The notes below the pieces were generated by a model, which saw only the letters and a program-made list of their open reading frames with translations, was not told the DNA's origin and did not search any database. From Streptomyces paradoxus (GTDB lineage Bacteria > Actinomycetota > Actinomycetes > Streptomycetales > Streptomycetaceae), in contig NZ_JACHGV010000022.1 of NCBI RefSeq assembly GCF_014202475.1, positions 1 to 41,255 on the forward strand: 41,255 nucleotides of DNA. The letters run 5' to 3'. Positions 8,435 through 17,355 of the stretch are shown one piece after another. A program made the translations under genes and the position numbers. Numbering within the stretch: the stretch's first letter is position 1; every line of letters starts with the position of its first letter.

Positions 8435-9469
8435 GTGTCTGAACGTCGTGTGACCATGGCCGATGTCGCCCGCCATGCGGGCGTCTCGCCGACGACCGCG
8501 TCGTTCGCCCTGTCCGGTCGCACCGACATGCGCATCTCCGATGCCTCCCGCCAGAAGGTGCTGGACGCCGCGAAGGAGCTGGGTTACCGCCCGAACGTCA
8601 CCGCGCGCAGCCTGCGGACGAAGTCGACGCAGACCATCGGGTTCGTTTCGGACCGGATCACCACGACGCCCTTCGCGGGCGAGGTGATCCGCGGCGCGAT
8701 GGAGGCCGCCCGGGAACGGGACAACCTGCTGTTCATCACGGAGGCGGGCGGCGATCGCGATGCCGAGTCGTCGCTGGTCCACGCGCTGCTGGACCGCCAG
8801 GTCGACGCGGTGATCTACGCGTCCATGTTCACCCGGTACGTCACTCCGCCCAAGGAGCTGTTCGGTCGCCGCGTGGTCCTGCTGAACTGCCTGGCCCCCG
8901 GCTTCGACGCGCCGTCCGTCGTCCCGGACGAGTTGGAGGCCGGCCGGGACGCGGCCCGCGCCCTGCTCGTGGCCGGTCACACCGAGGGCATCTGGGCGAT
9001 CGGCGGGCACCAGGCCGTCCCGGCCACGCCCGAGGGGATCATCGCGGGCAACGAGCGCATGCGCGGTCTGGAGGAGGTTCTGCGGGAGGGCGGCGCGCGC
9101 CTGGACGGCGTCATCGAGTGCGACTGGGACACGCGGGACGGCTACCGGGAGGTGGCCGCGTTGCTCGCGGCGGGTCACCGTCCCCGGGCGCTGGTGTGCC
9201 TGGCCGATCGGGTGTCCCTCGGCGCCTACCAGGCGCTCGGCGAGGCGGGTCTGGCGGTGCCCGGCGACGTGTCGGTGGTCTCCTTCGACGACCAGGACAT
9301 CGCGTCCGTGCTGCGCCCGGCGCTCACCACGCTGAAGCTGCCGCACTACCGATTGGGTCGACTCGCCGTGGAGTTGATACTCCGCAGGGGGCCGCTCGAA
9401 GCAGTTGTCCACCGTGTGCCCATGCCGCTGCGGGAACGTGCCTCCATCGGCGCCCCTGCCGGGGGCTGA
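8435..9469 (+). CDS. LacI-family transcriptional regulator of the fructan locus
   Basis: 344 residues. The N-terminal helix-turn-helix is TMADVARHAGVSPTTASFAL (about 7-26), followed by the hinge helix region (YRPNVTARSLRTKSTQTIGF). A periplasmic-binding-protein-like effector domain follows, including the family motif VSVVSFDDQDIASVLRPALT (about 284-303). The GTG start has GGAG ten bases upstream; an internal ATG at codon 8 would cut into the helix-turn-helix. Divergence from secreted fructanases and co-orientation with the importer suggest a repressor released by a fructose-containing oligosaccharide. The ligand is inferred. Confidence 0.9.
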   Translation: MSERRVTMADVARHAGVSPTTASFALSGRTDMRISDASRQKVLDAAKELGYRPNVTARSLRTKSTQTIGFVSDRITTTPFAGEVIRGAMEAARERDNLLFITEAGGDRDAESSLVHALLDRQVDAVIYASMFTRYVTPPKELFGRRVVLLNCLAPGFDAPSVVPDELEAGRDAARALLVAGHTEGIWAIGGHQAVPATPEGIIAGNERMRGLEEVLREGGARLDGVIECDWDTRDGYREVAALLAAGHRPRALVCLADRVSLGAYQALGEAGLAVPGDVSVVSFDDQDIASVLRPALTTLKLPHYRLGRLAVELILRRGPLEAVVHRVPMPLRERASIGAPAGG

Positions 9470-9487
9470 CACCGGGCACCCGAAGAC

Positions 9488-9535
9488 GGTTGTCCCGCCG
9501 CCAGGAGTTCTGACCCTCCGGGCGGCGGGACGACC
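9488..9535 (+). terminator. Hairpin downstream of the LacI gene
   Basis: Bases 9488-9502 pair with 9521-9535 (GTCCCGCCGCC against GGCGGCGGGAC) with one mismatch and an 18-base loop. It lies between the regulator and the binding-protein gene and may terminate or attenuate read-through. Confidence 0.5.
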
Positions 9536-9613
9536 ACCAAGAACAGCGACCGTCGCAACCGGTCGCCAAGGCGGGTCCGGCAAGACCCGTCTCAGTGAGA
9601 TGGAGGAACCCTC

Positions 9614-10918
9614 GTGGTGTTCAGAACCAGGCGCCTCGCTGGTGCGAGTGTAGCTGTGGCAGCGGCGACCGCGCTGGTCGCCGGATGCGCGACCGGCAGC
9701 GGCGGCAGCACGTCCGGAGCCGACGGCGACACACTGACCCTGTGGACGCACAACGCCGGCAACTCGGCCGAGCTCGACGTCGTCAAGAAGATCATCAAGG
9801 ACTTCAACGGATCCCAGAGCAAGTACAAGGTCAAGCTCCAGGCGTTCCCGCAGAGCGACTACAACAACTCCGTCGTCGCCGCCGCCTCGGCCCGCAAGCT
9901 GCCGTGCCTGCTCGACGTGGACGGGCCCAACGTGGCGAACTGGGCCTGGGGCGGCTACCTCGCCCCGATCGACGTCTCCGGCAGCGAGGTCCCGCTGTCC
10001 GACCAGCTGCCCAGCACCGTCGGCCGCTACAAGGACAAGGTCTACGGCTTCGGCTTCTACGACGTGTCCCTGGCCTTCTTCGCCCGCAAGTCGGTGCTGA
10101 ACAAGTACGACATCCGCATCCCCACCATGGACAAGCCGTGGACGAAGACCGAGTTCGACGCGGCGCTCGCCAAGCTGAAGAAGAGCGGGAAATTCAAGTA
10201 CCCGCTCGAGATGGGCACCGGCGGCACCGGTGAGTGGTGGTCGTACGCGTACTCCCCGCAGCTGCAGAGCTTCGGCGGTGACCTGGTCAACCGCGACGGC
10301 TACAAGACCGCCTCGGGCACCCTCGACGGCAAGAAGTCCGTGGAGTGGGCGACCTGGTTCCGCTCGCTGGTGTCCAAGGGCTACATGTCGAAGAAGTCCG
10401 GCGCCGACCCCAACAAGGACTTCCTGGCCGGCAAGAGCGCCATCCAGTGGGACGGCAGCTGGAACGCGACCAAGAACGCCGACAAGCTCGGCGACGACCT
10501 GGCGATCATCCCACCGGTCGACTTCGGCAACGGTCCCAAGATCGGCGGCGCCTCCTGGCAGTGGGCGATGAGCTCCAGCTGCTCCAACAAGGACGGCGCG
10601 CAGGCGTGGCTGAAGTTCTCCCGCCAGACCAAGTACTTCGTCGACTACGCCAAGGCCACCGGCACTCTCCCGGGCACCGAGGCCGCCGCGAAGCAGATCG
10701 ACGGCTACCAGCCGGGCGGGAAGTTCAACGAGCTCGTCCAGTTCGCGCGCAAGTACGCGGAGGTACGCCCGGTGACCCCCGCCTACCCCTACATCTCCAC
10801 CGAGTTCGAGAAGGCGGCCCAGGACATCCTGTCCGGCGCCGATCCCAAGAACGCTCTGGGCCAGGCCGCGAAGGACATCGACAACAACCTGAAGACGAAC
10901 AACTACAACGCCGGCTGA
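9614..10918 (+). CDS. ABC sugar importer, substrate-binding lipoprotein
   Basis: 434 residues of the family 1 extracellular sugar-binding proteins. A lipoprotein signal ends in the lipobox LVAGC (Cys25), so the mature protein is anchored outside the membrane. The body (DGDTLTLWTHNAGNSAELDV, and later KSAIQWDGSW and ASWQWAMSSS) is that of a MalE-like two-lobed receptor. The GTG start has GGAGG eight bases before it. It is the first gene of the uptake operon, and both permeases follow. The likely ligand is a fructo-oligosaccharide released by the secreted GH32 enzymes, judged from context only. Confidence 0.9.
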   Translation: MVFRTRRLAGASVAVAAATALVAGCATGSGGSTSGADGDTLTLWTHNAGNSAELDVVKKIIKDFNGSQSKYKVKLQAFPQSDYNNSVVAAASARKLPCLLDVDGPNVANWAWGGYLAPIDVSGSEVPLSDQLPSTVGRYKDKVYGFGFYDVSLAFFARKSVLNKYDIRIPTMDKPWTKTEFDAALAKLKKSGKFKYPLEMGTGGTGEWWSYAYSPQLQSFGGDLVNRDGYKTASGTLDGKKSVEWATWFRSLVSKGYMSKKSGADPNKDFLAGKSAIQWDGSWNATKNADKLGDDLAIIPPVDFGNGPKIGGASWQWAMSSSCSNKDGAQAWLKFSRQTKYFVDYAKATGTLPGTEAAAKQIDGYQPGGKFNELVQFARKYAEVRPVTPAYPYISTEFEKAAQDILSGADPKNALGQAAKDIDNNLKTNNYNAG

Positions 10919-10996
10919 CCCTGCTCCGGTCCGGTTCGGGCCCCGACCGCGCCTCCTCGCGCGCCCGAACCGGACCGGCTCCCCCCTGGAGCTACC

Positions 10997-11932
10997 GTGA
11001 CCACCATGATCGCAGCCCTTGAGCGGCTGCGTCCGGTCCGGCGAACCCGAACGACCAACGCACGCCGCCGTGAGAACCTCACCGCCGTCGGCATGGCCAC
11101 CCCGGCCGTCGTGCTGCTGATCGTCTTCCTCGTCGTACCGGTCGCCCTCGCCTTCGCCCTGGCGTTCACCGACGCGAGGCTGATCTCACCCACCCCGGCC
11201 CGCTTCGTGGGCCTTCGCAACTTCACCCAGCTCTTCGAAGACCCGGTCTTCTACAAGTCCCTGCGCAACACGGTGTACTTCGCCGCCGTCGTCGTCCCGC
11301 TCCAGGCCGGGCTCGCCCTGGTGCTGGCACTGCTGGTCAACGCGAAGGTGCGCGGTGTCAACTTCTTCCGCACTGTCTACTTCCTGCCGGTCGTCACCTC
11401 GATGGTCGTCGTCTCCCTCCTGTGGACCTTCCTCTACCGGCAGGACGGCCTGGTCAACCACGTCATCTCGGCACTCACCCTCGGACATGTCGACGGCCCG
11501 GACTGGCTGGGCAACCCGGACACCGCCATGCCCGCCATCATCCTGATGTCGGTGTGGCAGGGCGTCGGCTTCCACATGATCATCTGGCTGGCCGGTCTCC
11601 AGACCATCCCCGCCGAGCTGTACGAGGCCGCCGACCTGGACGGAGCCACCCGCTGGCACCGCTTCCGCCACGTCACCTGGCCCGGACTGCGCGCCACCCG
11701 CACCTTCGTGCTGGTCACCATCACCATCGCGGCGTTCAGCCTCTTCACCCAGATCAGGGTGATGACGCAAGGCGGCCCTCTTGACTCCACCACCACGGTC
11801 GTCTACCAGGCCGTGCGCACCGGCTACGACCAGCAGCAGACCGCGTACGCCGCGGCCATCTCGCTGATCTTCTTCGTGCTCGTGCTGGCCGTGTCCCTCG
11901 TCCAGCGATTCCTGACCCGGGAGAAGGACTGA
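10997..11932 (+). CDS. ABC sugar importer permease 1 (MalF-like)
   Basis: 311 residues with about six membrane helices, starting with MATPAVVLLIVFLVVPVALA (about 33-52). The cytoplasmic EAA loop that docks on the ATPase is visible as EAADLDGATRWHRFRHVTWP. The GTG start follows GGAG. It pairs with the next gene, which begins two bases after this stop. No ATP-binding subunit is encoded nearby. Streptomycete sugar importers commonly share the multi-purpose ATPase MsiK encoded elsewhere, which would explain the absence. Confidence 0.92.
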   Translation: MTTMIAALERLRPVRRTRTTNARRRENLTAVGMATPAVVLLIVFLVVPVALAFALAFTDARLISPTPARFVGLRNFTQLFEDPVFYKSLRNTVYFAAVVVPLQAGLALVLALLVNAKVRGVNFFRTVYFLPVVTSMVVVSLLWTFLYRQDGLVNHVISALTLGHVDGPDWLGNPDTAMPAIILMSVWQGVGFHMIIWLAGLQTIPAELYEAADLDGATRWHRFRHVTWPGLRATRTFVLVTITIAAFSLFTQIRVMTQGGPLDSTTTVVYQAVRTGYDQQQTAYAAAISLIFFVLVLAVSLVQRFLTREKD

Positions 11933-11933
11933 C

Positions 11934-12806
11934 ATGACCTCCGTCCTCAAGCACCTCGGCGGTCACGTCGGCCGCGTCGTCCTGGCCCTGGTCTTCGCGC
12001 TCCCACTCGTCTTCATGCTGATCTCGTCGTTCAAACCGGACGACCAGATCTTCAGCGACCTGGGCTCCCTGCGCGCCTTCCTGCCGGTCGGCGCCCTGTC
12101 GCTGGACAACTACACGGCCGTGTTCGAGCGAGTCCCGGCGGCACAATTCCTGCTGAACTCCGTACTGATCTCCTCGATCACCGTCGTGCTCGGCATCATC
12201 GTCAACAGCATGGCCGCCTTCGCCCTGTCCCGCATGCGCTGGCCCGGCCGCAAGCTCGTCCTGACCGGCATCATCGCCACCCTCATCGTGCCGTTCGAGA
12301 CCTTCGCCCTGCCGCTGGTGTGGTGGGTCAACCAACTGCCGCTGCTCCGCGTCAACGGCTTCCACCTGGAGTGGACCACCGGCTGGATGGACACCTACCA
12401 GGTCCAGATCGTGCCGTTCGTCGCCAACGCCTTCTCGATCTTCTTCTTCCACCAGTACTTCCAGAGCATCCCCAAGGAGATCGACGAGGCGGCGATCGTG
12501 GACGGCGCCGGCTGGTTCACCATCTACCGCCGCATCGTCATGCCGCTGTCCGGCCCGGCCATCGCCACCGTCGCCATCCTCACCTTCCTGCCCGCCTGGA
12601 ACTCCTACCTGTGGCCGCTGATGGTCGTGCAGAGCGAGAACCTGCGGCCGGTCATGGTGGGCATCTCCTACTTCTTCCAACTCAACGTGGGCTGGGGCCA
12701 GATCATGGCCTACTCCTCCATGATCACCGTGCCGATCCTGGCCCTGTTCGTGGCGTTCCAGCGGTCGTTCGTGAACAGCATCGCGTCGACGGGCGTGAAG
12801 GGCTGA
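11934..12806 (+). CDS. ABC sugar importer permease 2 (MalG-like)
   Basis: 290 residues with about six membrane helices. It opens with a hydrophobic helix followed by SSFKPDDQIF, the usual MalG-type N-terminus. The EAA loop is DEAAIVDGAGWFTIYRRIVM. Only one base separates it from the previous stop codon, so the two subunits are translationally coupled. It completes the membrane part of the oligosaccharide importer. Confidence 0.92.
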   Translation: MTSVLKHLGGHVGRVVLALVFALPLVFMLISSFKPDDQIFSDLGSLRAFLPVGALSLDNYTAVFERVPAAQFLLNSVLISSITVVLGIIVNSMAAFALSRMRWPGRKLVLTGIIATLIVPFETFALPLVWWVNQLPLLRVNGFHLEWTTGWMDTYQVQIVPFVANAFSIFFFHQYFQSIPKEIDEAAIVDGAGWFTIYRRIVMPLSGPAIATVAILTFLPAWNSYLWPLMVVQSENLRPVMVGISYFFQLNVGWGQIMAYSSMITVPILALFVAFQRSFVNSIASTGVKG

Positions 12807-12892
12807 ACCCGCGCCCGCGCCCGCGCAACGCACCGCGTTTCTCCACCCCTCTTCTTCCCCGTGTGCTTCACGCACCCCAAGAAAGGCCCCGT

Positions 12893-14353
12893 GTGTCCAC
12901 GCCGCCTGCTGACCCCCACCTTCCGGCCGTGCATCTGCGCCCCCCGCGCAACTGGATCAACGACCCCAACGGGCTGGTCTTCCACGACGGCCACTACCAC
13001 GTGTTCTTCCAGTACAACCCGTACGCTCCGCGGCATTCGAACGTGCACTGGGGCCACTACCGCAGCCCCGACCTGATCAACTGGGAACCCCTCCCGGTGG
13101 CCCTCGCCCCCACTCCCGGCGGCTACGACGCCGACGGCTGCTTCTCCGGAAACGCGGTCTCCGACGACGGCCGCATGGTGGCCTTCTACTCGGCCCACCG
13201 CACCGACCGCTGGTGGCAGCCGGTGACCACCGCCGAGTCGTACGACGGCGGAATCACCTGGACCAAACGCCCGGAGCTGCTCATCCCCGAGCCGCCCGCC
13301 GACACCACCATGTACCGGGACCCCTACGTCTGGCAGCAGGATGACCGCTGGCGGATGCTGGTCGGCTCGGCCCTCGCCGACGGCCGCGCCGCGGCGCAGC
13401 TGTACGAGTCCGACGACCTGGAGCACTGGGAGTACCGCGGCCCCTTCCACGCCAGCGATGCCGCGGCCGGCTCCGGCCCGGTCGGATGGGAATGCCCCCA
13501 GTACGCGACCTTCGGCGACAGCGGCGTCCTGATCATCAGCGACTGGACCCCGCAGGGCGGCCCCAGCCACACGACCGTCCACACCGGCCGCGAGCAGGAC
13601 GGACGCTTCACGGCGACCGCGGCCCCGGTGCCGCTGGATCACGGCCCCGACTTCTACGCCCCCGCGCTGCTGAGGGCCCCCGGGGAGGACCGCTGGCTGC
13701 TGTGGGGCTGGGCGTGGGAGGCCCGCGACGACGCCTGGGCGCATGAAGCAGGCTGGGCCGGCACCCTCACCCTCCCCCGCGAGGTGACCCTCGCCGCCGA
13801 CGGAACGGTCGTCCAACGCCCCGCTCGCGAACTGCTCGCGCTGCGTGGCGAACGCGTACTGCACCGCACCGGGCACGTCACACAGTCCGGGGCGACCGAA
13901 CTCGGCCAGGTCAGCCGCTCCTTCGACCTCACTGCCGTCCTGACCCCGGACTCCACCGGCACGAGCGGCCTGCGCCTGGTCACCGCCGCGGACGACACCG
14001 AGTACCTCGACATCAGCCTCGATCCCACCACCGGCCAGCTCACCGTGGACCGCAGCCACGCGTCACTGGACGCGAGGGCGCGGGGAGGCTCGTATGCCGT
14101 CCCGTGCCCAGCCGCGACGCCCGGCACCCCCGTGGAGCTGCGCGTGATCGTGGACCGTTCGATCGCCGAGGTCTATCTCGGCGACGGCCAGGTCCTCACC
14201 CTCAGGTTCTATCCAATTGCCGAGGGACCCTGGCGACTCCAGGCCCGCACGACAGGCACGGGACGCAGCGACTTCACCGTCGAGGCATGGAACCTGACCC
14301 CGGGCGGAATCCGTCAGGAACCGCTGCTGGCGGGCCAAGGGCAGGACGCGTAA
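12893..14353 (+). CDS. Intracellular GH32 beta-fructosidase (sucrose/fructo-oligosaccharide hydrolase)
   Basis: 486 residues without a signal peptide. The canonical GH32 triad is intact: nucleophile D24 in NWINDPNG, transition-state D143 in YRDP, acid/base E200 in WECP. A propeller domain is followed by a C-terminal sandwich. The GTG at 12893 was chosen because AAGAAAGG lies just upstream and the protein then begins a short distance before the first catalytic blade. The same frame stays open far upstream inside the permease gene, which is not coding. It should release fructose from imported oligosaccharides. Unlike the two secreted paralogues, its nucleophile is the standard aspartate. Confidence 0.92.
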   Translation: MSTPPADPHLPAVHLRPPRNWINDPNGLVFHDGHYHVFFQYNPYAPRHSNVHWGHYRSPDLINWEPLPVALAPTPGGYDADGCFSGNAVSDDGRMVAFYSAHRTDRWWQPVTTAESYDGGITWTKRPELLIPEPPADTTMYRDPYVWQQDDRWRMLVGSALADGRAAAQLYESDDLEHWEYRGPFHASDAAAGSGPVGWECPQYATFGDSGVLIISDWTPQGGPSHTTVHTGREQDGRFTATAAPVPLDHGPDFYAPALLRAPGEDRWLLWGWAWEARDDAWAHEAGWAGTLTLPREVTLAADGTVVQRPARELLALRGERVLHRTGHVTQSGATELGQVSRSFDLTAVLTPDSTGTSGLRLVTAADDTEYLDISLDPTTGQLTVDRSHASLDARARGGSYAVPCPAATPGTPVELRVIVDRSIAEVYLGDGQVLTLRFYPIAEGPWRLQARTTGTGRSDFTVEAWNLTPGGIRQEPLLAGQGQDA

Positions 14354-14383
14354 CGCGCCGCCTGTCCTACGTGTCCTCAAAAC

Positions 14384-14415
14384 GCCGTCCTCACCTCGAA
14401 GCGGGTGAGGACGGC
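14384..14415 (+). terminator. Hairpin after the intracellular fructosidase
   Basis: A perfect 12-bp stem (14384-14395 with 14404-14415) and 8-base loop lie 30 bases beyond the stop codon. It would separate the importer-fructosidase transcript from the kinase gene, or attenuate it. Confidence 0.65.
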
Positions 14416-14513
14416 ACCGTCGTCGACCTACCCGTTGACCGCGGCGTACCAGCCGGACCCAGGCACGGGAGCGGCAGCCCCACGCCCCTCCCTCAGAAAG
14501 GCAGAGAGTCACC

Positions 14514-15518
14514 ATGACCCGACACGGCTCCCCCAGCAGTGTCACCGTCCTTGGCGAGTGCGTGGCCGACACCTTCGCCGACCCTGGCCGGTCCGGCGAA
14601 CTCGCACTGCGCGCCCTGCCCGGTGGTGGCCCGGCCAACACCGCCGTGGCCCTTGCCCGGCTCGGCACCCCCACCCGCTTCCTCGGACGGTTCTCCAACG
14701 ACGTCTTCGGCGCCCTCTTCCGAGACCGCCTCAGCGCCTCCGGCGTCGACCTGACCGGCAGCGTGAGCGCCCACGAGCCCAGCACTCTCGCCGTCGCCGA
14801 CCTCGACGAGACCGGCCAGGCCACCTATACCTTCTATGCCGACAGCGCCGCCGACTGGCAGTGGACCGCCGCCGAACTCGCCGCCACCCAGCAGGACGAC
14901 GCGGTCTGCCTGCACACCGGATCCCTGGCCCTGGTATGCCAGCCCGGTGCCGGCCACATCGAGGACCACCTCGCCAGCGCCCGCGAGCACGTCACCGTAT
15001 CCATCGACCCCAACGTCCGCCCCCTGCTCGTACCGCCCTCGGCCTACCAAGAGCGGCTTCCTCGCTGGTGCGCCCTTGCCGACATCCTCCGCCTCAGCGA
15101 GGACGACCTCGCCCTGCTCCTCCCCGGTGCCGGCCTTGAAGAGGCTTGCGACACCTGGCACAGCGCCGGCGCACGCCTCGTCGTCATCACCCTCGGCCGA
15201 CGCGGCGCACTCGCCTCCTTCGACGGCCACCGCGTCACCGTCCCGACCCCAGCCACCGACGTCGTCGACACCGTCGGCGCCGGAGACTCCTTCACCGCCG
15301 GCCTGCTGCACCGCCTCGCTGCCCTCGGACACCTCGGCGGACGACTCGACCGGCTGAGCCTCGAAGACGTCGCCGACGCGTGCTCGTTCGCCGCCCACGT
15401 CGCCGCTCTGACCTGCTCCGTCCCAGGCGCGAACCCGCCCAGGGCAGAACACCTGGCAACCCCGTTCCTCTCCAGGGATCGCCGCTTCACCGAGTCTGCG
15501 TCCACCTCCACCTCGTGA
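14514..15518 (+). CDS. PfkB-family sugar kinase, probable fructokinase
   Basis: 334 residues of the ribokinase/PfkB fold. The N-terminal glycine motif is LPGGGPANTAVALARLG (about 35-51). The C-terminal signature is DTVGAGDSF, with catalytic base D258. ATP-site sequence ITLGRRGALA lies before it. The ATG is preceded by GAAAGGCAGAG. Its position behind the fructosidase suggests phosphorylation of released fructose to fructose 6-phosphate, so the locus ends in glycolysis. PfkB kinases vary in substrate, so the specificity rests on context. Confidence 0.88.
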   Translation: MTRHGSPSSVTVLGECVADTFADPGRSGELALRALPGGGPANTAVALARLGTPTRFLGRFSNDVFGALFRDRLSASGVDLTGSVSAHEPSTLAVADLDETGQATYTFYADSAADWQWTAAELAATQQDDAVCLHTGSLALVCQPGAGHIEDHLASAREHVTVSIDPNVRPLLVPPSAYQERLPRWCALADILRLSEDDLALLLPGAGLEEACDTWHSAGARLVVITLGRRGALASFDGHRVTVPTPATDVVDTVGAGDSFTAGLLHRLAALGHLGGRLDRLSLEDVADACSFAAHVAALTCSVPGANPPRAEHLATPFLSRDRRFTESASTSTS

Positions 15519-15722
15519 CCCAGTCATCACCGAACTGCGCACACGCAAGGGCAGTGCCGTAGTCGCCGCCGGTGGTGATCAACATGATCGAGTTGTCGGC
15601 GACCATCGCGCGGCGTCGCCGCGGTGGACGCACCGTGATCGATCAGTCTCTCACTGATCGCTTCGGTTGCACCGGGCTCACCGCCCCAGGCCATGCGGTC
15701 GCCGTATGGGTCCGTCCCTCTT

Positions 15723-17042
15723 TCACGCGGCGAGGACGTCCCGCAACTCACGTACGGTACGTTCCCGGTGGTGCTGGGCGGGGATGGCCTCGTACAGGTC
15801 CAGGGCGCGGCGGCGGACCAGGCCGGTGCGGTAGTCGACGGGCAGCGCTGTCAGGGCGTCGACCGTACGGCGGCACGCCTGCTCGGTGTCGCCGTCGTGA
15901 TGGGAGCACGCCGCCGCGTCGATGTTCAGCAGGGTGCGCGTCATGGTGCTGGTCGGCGCGGACAGCTCCAGAGCGCGCTGCTGGCTCTCGTTCGCGCGGC
16001 GGGTGTCCTCGAGGGTGGTGAAGGTGTGGCTGAGGTGGACGTGGTGCTTTTGCTCGCCGTACGTCAGCCACGTGTCCGACCGCTCACTGTCTGGGAGCCG
16101 TTCCATGAGGGCGTCGGCGGCGGCGCGGGCCTGCTCGGGCTGGTGGTTGAGGGCGTAGGCGCGGGCGGCGACCGCGGCCGCCAGCGTCGCCGCGGCGGTC
16201 GGCCGGTGCCCGGCGACGTGACGGGCCCGTTCGGCGAGGCCGGCCGCCGCCTTCGGGGCGCCGTAGTTGAGCGGGACCATCGCCTCGCGGGCGAGGACCC
16301 AGGCGTGCAGCTGGTCGTCGCCGGATTCGGCGGCGGCCCGGGCGGCGGTGGCGAACCAGGCACGGGACTCGCGGCGGCTGCCCAGGTCGTGTAAGACGAT
16401 CGCGGTCATCCCGGCCATCTGCCCGGCTGTACGGCACAACCGTGCGCGGACCGGTGCGGGCTGCGGGACGGTGAGCAGGGGGCGCAGGGCCGTGAAGTCG
16501 GTGACCAGGTCGGCCAGTACGCGGGTGGGCGCTTGTCCGTGGTAGCCGTATCCGTAGCTCTCGGCTGCGGCCTCGAGGTCGGCCAGGTCCTGGGGAGTGT
16601 CGGGGGAGAGGGTCTGGTCGACGTCGGTCCGGGCGGCGGTGAGCGCGGCGAGGGCCGGAGCGGTGAGGCCGGCGGCCAGCGCGCCACGCAGCAGGTTGCG
16701 GCGCTTCATCGGATCTTCTCCATGGTCGGACTCCGTGCTGTGGGCGGCGGTGTCTTCCCAGGGTTGCGCAGCAAGCCCCAGTAGGGCACCGGGAATGCGC
16801 AGTCCGCCAGCGATTCGCTCGACAGTCGTGAAGGCGGTGACAGATGTGATGCCCCGAGCGATCTGGCTGACCCGCTCGGCTTTGAGCGCGCACGCTTCGG
16901 CGATCCGGTTGAAGGAGATCCCCACGTCGTGGGCCATCGCGAACACCGTGGTGAAGTCCCGCTCGCGCAGGGCCCGGACGAACACCGGGTCGGCCAGCAG
17001 ACGGCGCGGCACTTGGGCGGGTGACGGCGGTAAGTCGTCCAC
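15723..17042 (-). CDS. XRE-type HTH regulator with TPR-like C-terminal domain
   Basis: 439 residues. An atypical helix-turn-helix lies at about 30-80 (GISFNRIAEACALKAERVSQ, then ARGITSVTAFTTVERIAGGL). An MKRRNLLRGALAAGL segment near 112 and a long all-helical, alanine-rich repeat region follow, typical of the streptomycete XRE/TPR regulators. The gene starts with GTG behind GGGGGA and is divergent from the 42-residue peptide gene, with 165 bases between. Its TPR part may sense a peptide or protein partner. The 204 bases between its stop and the sugar kinase contain no gene I can support. Confidence 0.8.
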   Translation of the reverse strand: MDDLPPSPAQVPRRLLADPVFVRALRERDFTTVFAMAHDVGISFNRIAEACALKAERVSQIARGITSVTAFTTVERIAGGLRIPGALLGLAAQPWEDTAAHSTESDHGEDPMKRRNLLRGALAAGLTAPALAALTAARTDVDQTLSPDTPQDLADLEAAAESYGYGYHGQAPTRVLADLVTDFTALRPLLTVPQPAPVRARLCRTAGQMAGMTAIVLHDLGSRRESRAWFATAARAAAESGDDQLHAWVLAREAMVPLNYGAPKAAAGLAERARHVAGHRPTAAATLAAAVAARAYALNHQPEQARAAADALMERLPDSERSDTWLTYGEQKHHVHLSHTFTTLEDTRRANESQQRALELSAPTSTMTRTLLNIDAAACSHHDGDTEQACRRTVDALTALPVDYRTGLVRRRALDLYEAIPAQHHRERTVRELRDVLAA

Positions 17043-17207
17043 AAGTCCCCCAGAACTCTCGTGGAATGACGAAGCGTCAGCCCAACGACCATACCCACCG
17101 TGGGGGCCCCGTCACGGGGTTATCGCCCGTGCGGTTCACGGCTGTACTGGCGGTGTTCGCGGCCGTGCCGTCCAGGGCCCGGCCGACTGATCAGGAGGAG
17201 GGTCCTC

Positions 17208-17336
17208 ATGCAGAGTCCCGCCACGCCCCCGCCCGGCGGCCTGGTCCGCTCCCGTCGGCTGATCGTCGCCGCCCGGGGCCGCAACGCCATCCCCTCGGAC
17301 GGCGGCGGCACCGCCAAGAGCGACGGCAACGACTGA
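17208..17336 (+). CDS. 42-residue peptide, possible modified-peptide precursor
   Basis: A very strong ribosome site (AGGAGGAGGG) precedes the ATG, so this short frame is likely translated. The peptide has a proline-rich N-terminus (MQSPATPPPGG), a basic middle (LVRSRRLIVAARGRN) and a small/acidic tail (AIPSDGGGTAKSDGND). It has no cysteine and no hydrophobic export helix. The JmjC/cupin oxygenase starts 19 bases downstream on the same strand, and the divergent upstream gene is an XRE-TPR regulator. A precursor or substrate peptide of the oxygenase is the natural reading, but I do not recognise the peptide family. Confidence 0.6.
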   Translation: MQSPATPPPGGLVRSRRLIVAARGRNAIPSDGGGTAKSDGND

Positions 17337-17355
17337 CGACCGGGAGCCCTACGCG

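Noticed and set aside
5170..8442. A 1090-codon open frame on the plus strand opposite the secreted GH32 gene
   Set aside because: It is the antisense shadow of a clear GH32 gene, low in complexity and without any domain; long antisense frames are normal in GC-rich DNA.
12320..12892. Upstream extension of the intracellular fructosidase frame to 12320
   Set aside because: It overlaps the second permease gene and reads as Arg/His/Pro-rich shadow sequence; the real start is the GTG at 12893.
15519..15722. A short minus-strand peptide beginning MVADNSIMLITTGGDYGTAL
   Set aside because: No ribosome site and no family recognised; too short to claim as a gene.
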